Below, one piece after another: positions 35,560 to 44,863 of a stretch of 64,000 bases of DNA. Numbering within the stretch: position 1 is the stretch's first letter; every line of letters starts with the position of its first letter. A model generated the notes under the pieces. That model ran no database searches, was not told where the DNA came from, and saw only the letters and a list, made by a program, of their open reading frames with translations. Made by a program: the position numbers and the translations under genes. This DNA comes from Paenibacillus sp. ACRRY (lineage in GTDB: Bacteria > Bacillota > Bacilli > Paenibacillales > Paenibacillaceae). The stretch is from positions 434,001-498,000 of the forward strand of contig NZ_JAKRNM010000001.1 of assembly GCF_022346995.1 (NCBI RefSeq), written 5' to 3'.

Positions 35560-37791
35560 TTGAAGAAGAAGCTACTCATCAAAGTCATGACAACTACTGC
35601 TCTGCTTAGTGCAAGCATCCAGCCTGCTTTCGCTTCAACGGAACTGACCGATATCCAAGGTTCTTTTGCCCAAGACGCCATTCAGAAGCTGTCTGAGGCC
35701 GGAATTATCAATGGGCAAGGTGAGGGTAAGTTTAATCCGACCGGCAAAATAACCAGGCAGGATTTCGCAATCATTCTTGCGAAAGCTCTGAATCTGAATG
35801 TGGAAAAAGTGCCGGTACAGCCGACTTTCTCGGACATTCCGGCAGATAGTTACTCCTACAAATACGTTGAAGCTGCAACGCAAGCAGGCTTAATCAGAGG
35901 ACTTGGTAACAGCACTTTCGGTTTGGGACAAAATCTTGCCCGGGAAGATATGGCCGTTCTGTTTGCAAGATCACTAAGCTATACTGCAGGTGCTGATATA
36001 ACAGCTGGTAAGGCATCGCAGCTGAAATTCACGGATGCTAACTCCATCTCAGATTATGCTAAAGATTCGGTAGCAGTAGCTGTAGAGCTTGGACTGATTA
36101 ATGGAAACAGCAATGGTACCTTTAATCCACAAGGCAATGCCAGCCGTGAGCAGGTAGCTTTGGTGGCCAGCAAATTTCTTGCAGCTCAGCAAAAAATAAA
36201 AGAAGATCTCGCGAACCAGCAGTCCGAGGAGCAGGATAATGCAGTACCCCCGAGCACAACGACTGACGATGTAGTGCCAATTCCACCCGTTTCTTCTTCC
36301 AGCGGAAGCAGCAGCGGCAACAATGGAAGTCCTGCAGCCCCAACGGATTTCGTAGCTCCAACGGTTGTCATCATGTCATCCACGCCTGTTCCAGTTGGAG
36401 GAAACGTAAGTGTAACGAGTTCTGAAACCGGGGTTGTTTATTTGGTACCATTTGAAGACATTCCAACAGCAATATCGGGGCTCAATACATTGGTGACAGA
36501 TCACCGTGCTGCCAAGAAGTCCGTTACAGCAGCAAATACCCAAACCTTCATCTCAACCGAAGGGCTTGCTGCCGGAATGTACCGAGCAGTTGCGGTTGAT
36601 GGAGCAGGTAATGTTTCTGTGCCTTCAGTTACATCGATTGAGTTAGTAGAGAACACAATTCAAACGACTTCAATCGAGTTCTTGGATGCCCGTACGATTG
36701 CGTTGAATTATGATGAAGAATTGGACACGACTCATATCCCTACTGTTTTTAACGAAGAGGGGCATACAATTACCTCTGATTTGGTGGTTAAAGCCTCAGA
36801 TGGTGATGTTATTTACCCTATTTCTTTAAATAATGACGATGTCTTGATTTCAGGGAAACAAGTATTAATCAAACTGCCATTCACGGTACAAATGGAAGAG
36901 TGTCTGTATATCTCATATCAACCTCAAGCCGAGGAAAATGCTCTACGTACCTTATCAGGGAAAAAGGCTCAGTCAATTAATGAATACAAAATTCAGTACT
37001 CTGAGACGAATGAATCCTCACTATCATTGTCTCTTGCACCCAATGCCTCTTTTGTAGTTAATCCTTCTTTAGGAGTGAATGAATCAATCTCGTTATCTGT
37101 ATCAGCCAATCCAGAAAACTACAATAAGCGCAGCATTAAGAGTTTAATTCAGGTTAAGCGGGGAGAGACTGTAGAGAACCTCCTTTACAATCCAGAAGAC
37201 AAAGATTTTGATATTATCGATGCGGAACAGCATGTGCTAGGCAGCATAAGCGTCACTTCTACCTCGGATGCACTGACGATTAATCCAAATGGGGATAGCG
37301 GATTGACTATTGTTCCTTCTAGCTCTTTATCGGATATGAACACTAAGCTTGTGTTCACACTTCACGAGGAGGGGAATGATCAATCCAAGCAGGTTTCACT
37401 ACAAGTTACGTTTGATCAAACAAAACCAACCGTGACGGATGCGACTTATAAAAACGGAAATATTACGCTGAACTTTAATGAGCCGCTCACTGTTTCTTTC
37501 CCTTCTGGGGGTAGTAATACACTGGAATATGCACCTAGCGGTGATTTCACAGCAGAAGATAAGAAAGTGTTAATTGGAGGACCTTCAGGTATGATTAGTC
37601 CTGAAACAGATTACCAGTTTTCCTTGGTTAACAATCAGCTAGTAATTATGTTGACCGAGGCTGCTTTTACAAAGTATAACTTTGCACCCCCTGGGAATTT
37701 CCGAGTAACACTTAATGGCTACCAAGATTACGCAAAAAATAACTTAGAACAAAATCAGTGGGAAGTTTCCATTCCCGCTATTCAGGATTGA
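35560..37791 (+). CDS. SLH-domain cell-surface protein
   Basis: A 743-residue secreted protein. A signal peptide ends near AFA-S (residue 26). Three S-layer homology domains follow (about 28-85, 88-148, 152-212; e.g. DAIQKLSEAGIINGQGEGKFNPTGKITRQD), which anchor proteins to pyruvylated cell-wall polymer. A Ser/Gly/Pro-rich linker (about 225-265) leads to a roughly 480-residue beta-rich region of Ig-like modules of unknown binding function. The start is TTG, with AGGGGGT seven bases upstream. The 3' end overlaps the next gene by up to 34 bases. There are no catalytic residues that I recognise; it is probably structural or adhesive. Confidence 0.88.
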   Translation: MKKKLLIKVMTTTALLSASIQPAFASTELTDIQGSFAQDAIQKLSEAGIINGQGEGKFNPTGKITRQDFAIILAKALNLNVEKVPVQPTFSDIPADSYSYKYVEAATQAGLIRGLGNSTFGLGQNLAREDMAVLFARSLSYTAGADITAGKASQLKFTDANSISDYAKDSVAVAVELGLINGNSNGTFNPQGNASREQVALVASKFLAAQQKIKEDLANQQSEEQDNAVPPSTTTDDVVPIPPVSSSSGSSSGNNGSPAAPTDFVAPTVVIMSSTPVPVGGNVSVTSSETGVVYLVPFEDIPTAISGLNTLVTDHRAAKKSVTAANTQTFISTEGLAAGMYRAVAVDGAGNVSVPSVTSIELVENTIQTTSIEFLDARTIALNYDEELDTTHIPTVFNEEGHTITSDLVVKASDGDVIYPISLNNDDVLISGKQVLIKLPFTVQMEECLYISYQPQAEENALRTLSGKKAQSINEYKIQYSETNESSLSLSLAPNASFVVNPSLGVNESISLSVSANPENYNKRSIKSLIQVKRGETVENLLYNPEDKDFDIIDAEQHVLGSISVTSTSDALTINPNGDSGLTIVPSSSLSDMNTKLVFTLHEEGNDQSKQVSLQVTFDQTKPTVTDATYKNGNITLNFNEPLTVSFPSGGSNTLEYAPSGDFTAEDKKVLIGGPSGMISPETDYQFSLVNNQLVIMLTEAAFTKYNFAPPGNFRVTLNGYQDYAKNNLEQNQWEVSIPAIQD

Positions 37792-38681
37792 GCCAGCCAG
37801 TACGATTGGAATTTGCTATCTTTCAAAAAGCTATTCCAATCGAGTTTCAGGCTTATCTCTCGATAGAGCACCGTGCTGTTCTCAAGCAGATGCCGGATTT
37901 CTACGCTGCGGTGGGTGCATTAATTCAAGGGAAGCCGGCAGGAGTTACTTTAATCCATCTCCCTGCTCTTGGTTCTCAGCGAACGGCAAAATTACTTGAT
38001 ATTAATATTGATCAAGCGCATCGCCGGCAAGGAATTGGACTAGCGTTAATGAATCAGCTCTGTTTACTGCTTAGAAAGGCAGGAGTACATGAATTGACTG
38101 TTGAATATCTGAGGAGCGAAATAAATCAACCGAAGGTATCCGCTTTTTTCCAAGCTTGCGGCTTTGATCTTTCGGTCCCTGGTATCTATGTATACAGTTC
38201 ATCACTGCAGGTTCCATCAGAGTTTCCATGGGTAAGAAGCTTATCTTTGCCTGATAGCTTTACAACCCGGCCTTTTTATTCCATTTCTCCTGAGGAACGG
38301 GAAGAGATACAAGCTGGGTTAGGAGAGTGGTATCCATCAATCTTGGATCCGTTAGCAGAAGAAGAGCTGATTGACAAAAGTCGAAGTGTTTTTCTGCGCC
38401 ACAACGGGGAGATTGTGGGGTGGTTGATCTTTGAACATTTTGATGACAAAACCATTCTGTGTAAAACCATGTTTGTCCGCACTCTTTTTCAGCGTATGGC
38501 AAGAGGTGTAGCATTGATGGCCGAGGCAAGCCGGAGGCTGTCACTGGATCCGGTGTATAGTGAATTGATTTTCTTCGTGGAAGCAGAAAATCAGCCGATG
38601 GTGAAATTTATTAAAAAACATGTGTGTTCTCCACATATAAAAGAAGAAATTTTATGGAGATCACAAAAAACACTTCATTAA
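37758..38681 (+). CDS. twin-domain GNAT N-acetyltransferase
   Basis: About 300 residues. The N-terminal half is a GNAT domain with the acetyl-CoA loop DQAHRRQGIGLALMNQL (about 90-107) and a following SAFFQACGF strand-helix. The C-terminal half resembles a second, degenerate GNAT repeat. It transfers an acetyl group to an unknown amine. The start is unsettled: GTG 37758, TTG 37788 (whose TTGA overlaps the SLH stop) and TTG 37806 all lack a good ribosome site, which suggests coupling to SLH-gene translation. A cytosolic acetyltransferase overlapping a surface-protein gene is unusual. A terminator follows. Confidence 0.8.
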   Translation: MGSFHSRYSGLSQPVRLEFAIFQKAIPIEFQAYLSIEHRAVLKQMPDFYAAVGALIQGKPAGVTLIHLPALGSQRTAKLLDINIDQAHRRQGIGLALMNQLCLLLRKAGVHELTVEYLRSEINQPKVSAFFQACGFDLSVPGIYVYSSSLQVPSEFPWVRSLSLPDSFTTRPFYSISPEEREEIQAGLGEWYPSILDPLAEEELIDKSRSVFLRHNGEIVGWLIFEHFDDKTILCKTMFVRTLFQRMARGVALMAEASRRLSLDPVYSELIFFVEAENQPMVKFIKKHVCSPHIKEEILWRSQKTLH

Positions 38682-38703
38682 GAGTAATCGTATACGTTTT
38701 CTT

Positions 38704-38731
38704 AAAGTTAAGCCTCGGCTTAACTTTTTTT
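38704..38731 (+). terminator. terminator after GNAT gene
   Basis: AAAGTTAAGCC pairs with GGCTTAACTTT with almost no loop (effectively CTCG) and runs into seven T. Confidence 0.88.
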
Positions 38732-38782
38732 ATAGTCAAAGGACTTATACCTGCTTCTCATTGGAAGAGATGAAAAAGTTAA

Positions 38783-38814
38783 AACGCTACTGACATACCG
38801 TGGTCAGTAGCGTT
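38783..38814 (+). repeat. 12-bp hairpin upstream of VOC copy 2
   Basis: The arms AACGCTACTGAC / GTCAGTAGCGTT are identical to those at 19261-19292, while the loop differs (ATACCGTG). The upstream gene already has its own terminator 50 bases earlier, so this element is not needed to end that transcript. That favours a role in VOC gene control. Confidence 0.75.
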
Positions 38815-38901
38815 CTTTTATGATTTAAAGGGTGGAGAGTAATTCTACCTCAAAAGATAATATCACATTTTATCTTTTATTTAGAGAAAGGATGTTCTTT
38901 T

Positions 38902-39306
38902 ATGCATTTCGCTTCTGTACGTATGATTACCGACGACGTGGATCGTCTAGTCGAATTCTATGAGAAAGTCATGGGTGTTTCAGCAGAACGTCCCGCACCA
39001 GTCTTTGCCGAACTCGTTATGCCTTCGTGCACTCTGGCTATAGGTCACTCCCAGACGGTACCACTGTTCGGTGTTGGTTCCGTGGTGGCTGCCGATAATG
39101 GCAGTGTCATCCTCGAGTTCCGGGTTCATGATGCCGATGCCGAATACGAACGATTGAAGCCCGTTGTTGATGACTGGGTGAAGGAACCGACTACGATGCC
39201 GTGGGGGAATCGTGCGATGTTGTTCCGTGATCCTGACGGCAATCTCATTAACCTCTTCCAGCCGGTGAGTGAGGAAGCGATTAAACGGTTCAGCGGTAGA
39301 GCTTGA
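38902..39306 (+). CDS. VOC-family protein, copy 2
   Basis: A 134-residue protein identical to copy 1 except E14D, L33P, A61V, R67G, V78A and V134A. The ribosome site region (GAGAAAGGATGTTCTTTT before ATG) is also identical to copy 1, while the spacer between it and the hairpin has diverged. This indicates a cassette duplication (hairpin plus gene) about 19.5 kb apart with selection on both copies. A VOC role in binding or modifying a small toxic molecule is possible but unproven. It has its own terminator. Confidence 0.85.
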   Translation: MHFASVRMITDDVDRLVEFYEKVMGVSAERPAPVFAELVMPSCTLAIGHSQTVPLFGVGSVVAADNGSVILEFRVHDADAEYERLKPVVDDWVKEPTTMPWGNRAMLFRDPDGNLINLFQPVSEEAIKRFSGRA

Positions 39307-39331
39307 AAGTCTATCACTAGTTAATGAATCA

Positions 39332-39363
39332 AAGCAGCTGATCAATATGATCAGCTGTTTTTG
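39332..39363 (+). terminator. terminator of VOC copy 2
   Basis: CAGCTGATCA-ATA-TGATCAGCTG forms a perfect 10-bp stem followed by TTTTT. Confidence 0.88.
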
Positions 39364-39569
39364 ATTTACTTCTAACCTAACGAAAGGATAGCGCCTGAAC
39401 TAGAGATGACTCAATAATCTTGTTATACGAATAGTATTCTATTGAAAATAGCTGCATCAAATCCATAATATTCAATTTATTTAGTAACTTTTTCCGTATT
39501 CGAGCGTTTAATAGTATGACTTTTAATAGATTGAAATTTGCGAGGGAGCGAAAGGGGAAGAAATAAAGA

Positions 39570-41870
39570 ATGAATTTGAAAAAGAATATGTCCATAATCA
39601 CTGCGGTAGCAGTACTTCAAGCATTTGCAGTTGGTTCAGTGAGCGCACAACCCGTAGATCAAGGAGAGGCAGCGGCTGTAAAGCCTGTCAAAGCAGAATC
39701 ATTAGAGGTCATTAAGGAAGAACAGCCGCTTACTGAGAATGAAGTAAAGATAAAAAGCAGCACAGCATCCTCAAAAGCTGAATCTGCTGAAGGAGGCAAT
39801 GAAGCCACCAAATCAGCGGGCGTGGAGACATCACCTGCGATAAACACGGATTCGCCTACTGCTGATGAAGAAACAATAACCAATGAATCCGAAGAGGATT
39901 TTACGAGCCAGGAAGGAACTACCGAGGATGACAAGACGACAGCTACTCCAGCTCAAGTCGAGCAACCTGCAACAGGTACTGCTGCTACCGGAACATCGGG
40001 TGGAGACCTTACTCTGTACATGAATAGCAACAAAATGGAGCAGGATGGGAATACGTTTCTTGCCGGCCAGCCAATGACTGTAAAAAACGGTGTATCCTAT
40101 GTTGCGATCCGTGCACTGGTGGACCGTGTGGGGTACGGAGTTAAATACGATAACAAAACTAAAGAAACCATCATTATCAGTGGTGACAATGAGCTCCGAT
40201 TCAAAACAAACAGCAAGGTTTATACCGTTAATGGTGAGTCCAGAACGATGAAAGGCCCTACGTATCAGCAAAAAAATACGTTTATGGTGCCGTTAACTTC
40301 CATTACTCAAGCGCTGAACATTTCCTATAAAGTAAATCAGTCGGCGAAAACCGTTGTGCTCAATCTACATAAGAAGCCTGTTGCAAGCTTTGTGATTTCC
40401 CAAAAGGAAATTTTTGCGGGAGATACAGTGGATTATGTGACTTCCTATAGTTCTCCAAACGGTCTGGAGATCACGAACGAACGCTGGACAGGTCGTCAGG
40501 ATTTGTTTGATCAAGCGGGTACATATACCATTTCATATCAAGTTCAGGATTCAAACGGCCAGTGGAGCGATCCCTATTCAATTACAATTGAAGTCTTGCA
40601 GCCTAATCTTCCTCCTGTAGCCATGTTCACAACGGACAAGGAACAATATAAGATGGGTGAAAAAATAACGTATTTGGATCAAAGTACAGATGATGAAGGC
40701 AAGATTGAGAAAACGGTTTGGGATAACAATCCGCTCGCATTCTTTGAACCTGGACCCAAAACGGTAACCTTGACCGTCACAGACAACCATGGGGCTACTG
40801 ATACGTATTCCAAAGTGATAAACATAACCGATGAGACGTTATATAATTTTTCGGATTTTAATTTACTTTTCACACCGGTTGGACAGAAGTTTACCTTTAA
40901 TGGTGGCGAAGTAACTTCCATGGAGAAAGTACCTTATACGTATAGAGATGAGGCAAGTCTGCTCATCCGCAGCAACAGTCCGGAAACGGTTAATACGGAA
41001 GGCATTGTGTACCAAGAGTCTTCTTCGGGGCAGACGCGCTTCATGATTCACCATGTGAACAATACAGGCAAGAGAGTAAAAATGTATGTTATTGCAACCA
41101 ATAACAACCCATATCCAGCGGTATTCGAGCAGCAAAATATGGGTTTCGCAGGACCGACTCCGTTTGCTACCGTAGCCGGTAAATTGTCTATTGATAAATG
41201 GTTCAAGTCGATACAGGCTGGTACTGATCAAAAGAAAGAATATTTTGAACCAGGAGAAAGTAAACTGATTTTGACCGAGCTCAATAAAACACCAATGAAA
41301 GAAGGGCAAGTGATCTCGCTCTATTCGGATGCATTCAGCGATTATTCCCTGGATTATAACGTTATTCTGGTCGAAGAAAATAAAGACCCGTTCGAAGCGT
41401 TACCAACGCTGCCTGTGCTCGATCGTGACGGTGTGCACAACCGTGGCACATACCCGAATGCAACTCGTGTTATAACGTACGATCAGCAAGTTGGAGCTAC
41501 GCCAGCGCGTTTGCCTCTTGGAGACAATGCAAGCGACCCGAATTTGATTGGAACGGATCCGATGGCTTACACGGATGCATCCAATGCAGGTAACTTTGGA
41601 GTCTTATACAAAATCACGTTAAGCAATGTTGCGCCGCGTACACTGATCTCGTTTAACCCACGTGGTGGAAAGTACTTTGGAGTAGCTCTTGTGAACGGTC
41701 AAGTTGTACAAATTGTCGATGGTAGCCTATCGATTAACACGTCTAGTGAACAAAGCGTACTCCACCGAACAGGGTCTTCTTCGGAAAGTGTAACAATTCT
41801 TTTCTCAGCAGCGCCAGGAAGTAACCTGCCAGTTAACCTTCTATTTACACCACTCCCAATGGAGAAGTAG
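39570..41870 (+). CDS. secreted copper-amine-oxidase-N-domain / PKD-like surface protein
   Basis: A 766-residue exported protein. The signal peptide probably ends after SVSA (26). A long Thr/Glu/Ser-rich, acidic, low-complexity stretch (about 30-145) follows. A Cu_amine_oxidN1 stalk-like domain lies at about 148-260 (YVAIRALVDRVGYGVKYD, YTVNGESRTMKGPTY, VPLTSITQAL). Two PKD-like Ig repeats follow at about 268-345 and 350-425 (W..R..FDQAGTYTISYQV; FEPGPKTVTLTVTDNHGATDTYS). The C-terminal 340 residues have no recognised fold. This architecture is common in Paenibacillus cell-wall proteins; no amine oxidase catalytic domain is present. It is a single gene with a terminator. Confidence 0.82.
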   Translation: MNLKKNMSIITAVAVLQAFAVGSVSAQPVDQGEAAAVKPVKAESLEVIKEEQPLTENEVKIKSSTASSKAESAEGGNEATKSAGVETSPAINTDSPTADEETITNESEEDFTSQEGTTEDDKTTATPAQVEQPATGTAATGTSGGDLTLYMNSNKMEQDGNTFLAGQPMTVKNGVSYVAIRALVDRVGYGVKYDNKTKETIIISGDNELRFKTNSKVYTVNGESRTMKGPTYQQKNTFMVPLTSITQALNISYKVNQSAKTVVLNLHKKPVASFVISQKEIFAGDTVDYVTSYSSPNGLEITNERWTGRQDLFDQAGTYTISYQVQDSNGQWSDPYSITIEVLQPNLPPVAMFTTDKEQYKMGEKITYLDQSTDDEGKIEKTVWDNNPLAFFEPGPKTVTLTVTDNHGATDTYSKVINITDETLYNFSDFNLLFTPVGQKFTFNGGEVTSMEKVPYTYRDEASLLIRSNSPETVNTEGIVYQESSSGQTRFMIHHVNNTGKRVKMYVIATNNNPYPAVFEQQNMGFAGPTPFATVAGKLSIDKWFKSIQAGTDQKKEYFEPGESKLILTELNKTPMKEGQVISLYSDAFSDYSLDYNVILVEENKDPFEALPTLPVLDRDGVHNRGTYPNATRVITYDQQVGATPARLPLGDNASDPNLIGTDPMAYTDASNAGNFGVLYKITLSNVAPRTLISFNPRGGKYFGVALVNGQVVQIVDGSLSINTSSEQSVLHRTGSSSESVTILFSAAPGSNLPVNLLFTPLPMEK

Positions 41871-41930
41871 TGTAGTTGATCTTATGGGCTAGAGAGGTAA
41901 CAAATAATTTGTTAGGCTACGCATTGAAAG

Positions 41931-41956
41931 AAAGGACTCCTTAGGGAGTCTTTTTC
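41931..41956 (+). terminator. terminator after copper-amine-oxidase-domain gene
   Basis: AAGGACTCC-TTAG-GGAGTCTTT forms a compact stem-loop ending in TTTTT. Confidence 0.8.
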
Positions 41957-42060
41957 TGTTATACAATCGCTGTTAAAGGATTTTGACGGCAGGATAGTAG
42001 AAGAGTCTGTTAAAACTAAACTAATGTCTCTATTACGAACGATATAGGGGGGTAACAACG

Positions 42061-43515
42061 ATGGCATTTCCTGATCCAACATGGGCAAGGGTAGGTTTTA
42101 TAGAACCACCGGATTTTCATAATTCCGGCAAGAATATTGGAATAGTAATCATTGATAAAATGAAGCCCCATCATACAATTCGCCACTTGGGTGACCGAAT
42201 TAAGTACGTAACTGTCCAAAACGATTTAACTATAAAATGCAATAATATTGCATTCCAATCTTCAGAAGGTGAAGTAGATGAGGAAGTCGGTGAACATGGC
42301 TTGATGACCATATTAACCCTATCTCATGAACCTTTCTCTTTGGAAGGGAAAACACATATAGGTCTTTCTCCTGCTGCAAACTTCATTGTGCTTGACCATG
42401 GTGCTTTTAGAGAAGGTGAAGGTGAGCGATTAAAATATGGAATTGATTGGGTGCTAAAACAGCCAAACTGGAATATTAAAATAATTTTATGCACAGGTTG
42501 GCATGCTTCGGATAATCCTGTACTCCTACAGAAAACTCATAAGAATTCAACAGTTCAAGCTTTACATTCTGCAGAACAAAGAGGTTTGATGGTAATCTGT
42601 TCAAACGGTAATACAAGATTGGGCAACATTATGCCACCTATCGAATATTTCACTGTGGGTGGCTTCAATGATCGTGGGAAAGCGGAGCGTCACCTACATT
42701 TGCCTTATCCCGATGAGCCGTTTGGCAAGAATGGAGATGGTCATTTTAGGCCAGATATTCTAGCTCCAAGAGTATACCTAACGCTCCCTTTCTGTGAATC
42801 CAAGGAGAGAGAAGAACAGGTATCATATTATTGGGAAACTTCCGGTGCAGCAACGCTCGTAACTGGTATTGCTGCGTACTTATTTTCTAAATATCCAGAA
42901 TTAGACTCAACAAATTTACGAAGTAAATTGATTGAATATGCTGATCCAATAGAAGATTACAAAAATAATGCACCAAGAATAAATGTTGGTAATGTAATTC
43001 ATAGTTTAGAAATGCAGGTTAATCTGAAAAAAGCAAACCAATGTTTATCGAGTGTTCGTATTGCTGGCCATGACCATTCTATAGAATCTTCAGATGATAT
43101 TGAAAGGGGGTTAGCGTTATCCAAACTTGTTCAACAACAAATCGTAACTCGACAAGAATTATGGAAGTATACTGAAGATGAATCCGATGTAGTAAGGAAA
43201 ATTGCAGTATACGCCTTAGCTAAACCAGAAGACGAATGTGAGAGAAGGCTCTATTGGAAACGATTAAGCGAGGAAAGCGAGGGAGGAGTGCGCGGTTGGT
43301 ATGCGCACGGTTTGTTACAAAATGCGAATGAATCAGAAGTATCCAAGTGGGTCCCATTTTCCACAGATAGCAATTGGGCAGTCCGTTGGTCTGTTAGTGA
43401 ATACTTAACTAGATATGTTGAATACTTTCCTCAATTGGAAAAGACGCATGATCCGGATTTGATACAAGAAAAGGCCAGCAAGGTACTGCAGTGGTTAAAA
43501 AATCCAATGGTTTAA
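42061..43515 (+). CDS. intracellular subtilisin-like (S8) serine protease with helical C-terminal domain
   Basis: A 484-residue protein with no signal peptide, propeptide or membrane segment. The S8 triad is recognisable: Asp32 (GIVIID), His79 (VGEHG), oxyanion Asn182 (CSNGN) and nucleophile Ser261 in ETSGAATLVTGIAAYL (usually GTSMAxP; here Glu and Leu replace Gly and Pro). Residues about 330-484 look like HEAT-type helical repeats (LSKLVQQQ, DVVRKIAVYALA, RGWYAHGLLQ, WAVRWSVSEYL), possibly a partner- or substrate-recognition arm. AGGGGGG precedes the ATG. It appears more AT-rich than neighbouring operons, compatible with acquisition. The role is unknown. Confidence 0.8.
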   Translation: MAFPDPTWARVGFIEPPDFHNSGKNIGIVIIDKMKPHHTIRHLGDRIKYVTVQNDLTIKCNNIAFQSSEGEVDEEVGEHGLMTILTLSHEPFSLEGKTHIGLSPAANFIVLDHGAFREGEGERLKYGIDWVLKQPNWNIKIILCTGWHASDNPVLLQKTHKNSTVQALHSAEQRGLMVICSNGNTRLGNIMPPIEYFTVGGFNDRGKAERHLHLPYPDEPFGKNGDGHFRPDILAPRVYLTLPFCESKEREEQVSYYWETSGAATLVTGIAAYLFSKYPELDSTNLRSKLIEYADPIEDYKNNAPRINVGNVIHSLEMQVNLKKANQCLSSVRIAGHDHSIESSDDIERGLALSKLVQQQIVTRQELWKYTEDESDVVRKIAVYALAKPEDECERRLYWKRLSEESEGGVRGWYAHGLLQNANESEVSKWVPFSTDSNWAVRWSVSEYLTRYVEYFPQLEKTHDPDLIQEKASKVLQWLKNPMV

Positions 43516-43570
43516 TGTGAAGTAGAACAGGGCTGAAAAAAACGGTCTATAAAACTCGCTAAAAGGACGT

Positions 43571-43621
43571 AAAGAACTCCATAAGATAGACCTAGCCACC
43601 TCAGTTCCAGAGGGTTCTTTT
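43571..43621. terminator. likely shared terminator between subtilase and marR
   Basis: AAAGAACTCC pairs with GGGTTCTTT across a 31-base loop, ending in TTTT on the plus strand. It separates the convergent subtilase and marR genes. Confidence 0.45.
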
Positions 43622-43625
43622 AAAT

Positions 43626-44051
43626 TTACATATCTTTCATATTGAATTGCATACGTGTAAGCATATCAGTCATCATGGCAACTTCTTCTTCACTGAAATC
43701 AAGAAGCATCTGATGAACGAACTGGTTACGATCCTGTTTGAAGTTGGCTATATGCGTGAGTCCTTGTTCCGTTAATCGGACGAAGGTTTCCCTTTGGTCA
43801 ATAGGGTTTCTTCTTCTTGATACGAGACCGTCTGCTTCCAGCTGCTTCAAGTGACGTGTAATCGCAGCACTGTCGATGTGAATGGCTTTTTGCAAATGGC
43901 TTTGAGTAACTTCCTCATGAATATAGAGATGATACAACAGAACATATCGTGAAGAACTGATCCCCGTACAACGTTCAAATTTGGGTTTCAGCTGATTACT
44001 TATATTTTTAAGTAGGATTAATAGGTTTTCTTGCTCCAGTGAACAATTCAT
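43626..44051 (-). CDS. MarR-family transcriptional regulator
   Basis: A 141-residue winged-helix repressor. The open frame extends to 44129, but ATG 44051 has AAGGAGGGG upstream. The MarR core is clear: SSSRYVLLYHL, VTQSHLQKAIHIDSAAITRHLKQLEADGLVSR and the wing NPIDQRETFVRLTEQG. Two cysteines (C3 and C28) could serve as redox sensors, as in YodB/OhrR-like proteins. It follows the nitroreductase gene and is probably co-transcribed with it. It is the best candidate to bind the three palindromes upstream of that operon. Confidence 0.9.
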   Translation of the reverse strand: MNCSLEQENLLILLKNISNQLKPKFERCTGISSSRYVLLYHLYIHEEVTQSHLQKAIHIDSAAITRHLKQLEADGLVSRRRNPIDQRETFVRLTEQGLTHIANFKQDRNQFVHQMLLDFSEEEVAMMTDMLTRMQFNMKDM

Positions 44052-44196
44052 GTTGTGCCCCTCCTTGAATGGTGCCGAATATCTTGAAAAAGACAGCCTG
44101 GTAACCAAGGCGCATCTCTTCCAAGACATTCAGCAGCTAAAGGCAACTATATCACAATGTGATGGCTTCTCGCATCATGGCAAGCAGCTAATGGAT

Positions 44197-44835
44197 TTAA
44201 GCCCAGAATGTAGTTTCTTCTGCTGGCAGGCGGTAGGAAGTATATCCCTCGCTCGTAGCTTTACCAATTGTCAGCAGCATGACGGGTACATAACGTTCTT
44301 TATCCAATCCAAACACTTCGGCAATTTGATCTTTTTCATATCCACCAATTGGATTGGTGTCATATCCATGCGCACGGGCAACCAGCATTAATTGCATGGA
44401 AACCAGGCCGGAGTCAAGCATAATAACATCGTTCATTTCAGCATCAGACATGCTGCTATAGATCGGTTTGAATGCATTCAACTGAAAGTCCTTAACATCT
44501 TGCGGCATTAATCCGAGCTCAACGGCTTTCCCATAAATGTTTTCGGCATAATCGAAGTTGTTTTTGTCCGCAAACACCGCAATAACAGCGGAAGCTTGGG
44601 CTACTTTTTCTTTGTTGAAGCGGGACAGTGGCACGAGTTTATCTTTTCCCTCTGGCGTATCCACAACAAGGAAACGCCAAGGCTGCATGTTAATCGAAGA
44701 AGGAGCAGTGCTTGCTTCGTTAATGATTTGAGTCATTTCTTCTCTGGAGATTTTAACGGATGGATCATAAGACTTTATTGAGCGGCGTCCGTATATAATT
44801 TCATTAAAATCGTTTGTTTTTTGAGATGGTTTCAT
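44197..44835 (-). CDS. nitroreductase-family FMN oxidoreductase
   Basis: A 212-residue flavoprotein resembling the Bacillus MhqN/YdfN/YodC nitroreductases. FMN-binding RRSIKSYD lies at the N-terminus, followed by APSSINMQPWRFLVV. YDTNPIGGYEKDQIAEVFGL contains the conserved GGY stretch, and a C-terminal RLP segment is present. Such enzymes reduce nitro-compounds and quinones with NAD(P)H and are often induced by electrophiles through MarR repressors. It is first in a two-gene operon with marR. Confidence 0.9.
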   Translation of the reverse strand: MKPSQKTNDFNEIIYGRRSIKSYDPSVKISREEMTQIINEASTAPSSINMQPWRFLVVDTPEGKDKLVPLSRFNKEKVAQASAVIAVFADKNNFDYAENIYGKAVELGLMPQDVKDFQLNAFKPIYSSMSDAEMNDVIMLDSGLVSMQLMLVARAHGYDTNPIGGYEKDQIAEVFGLDKERYVPVMLLTIGKATSEGYTSYRLPAEETTFWA

Positions 44836-44863
44836 AATAAATTTCTCTCCCTTTATCTAATAG

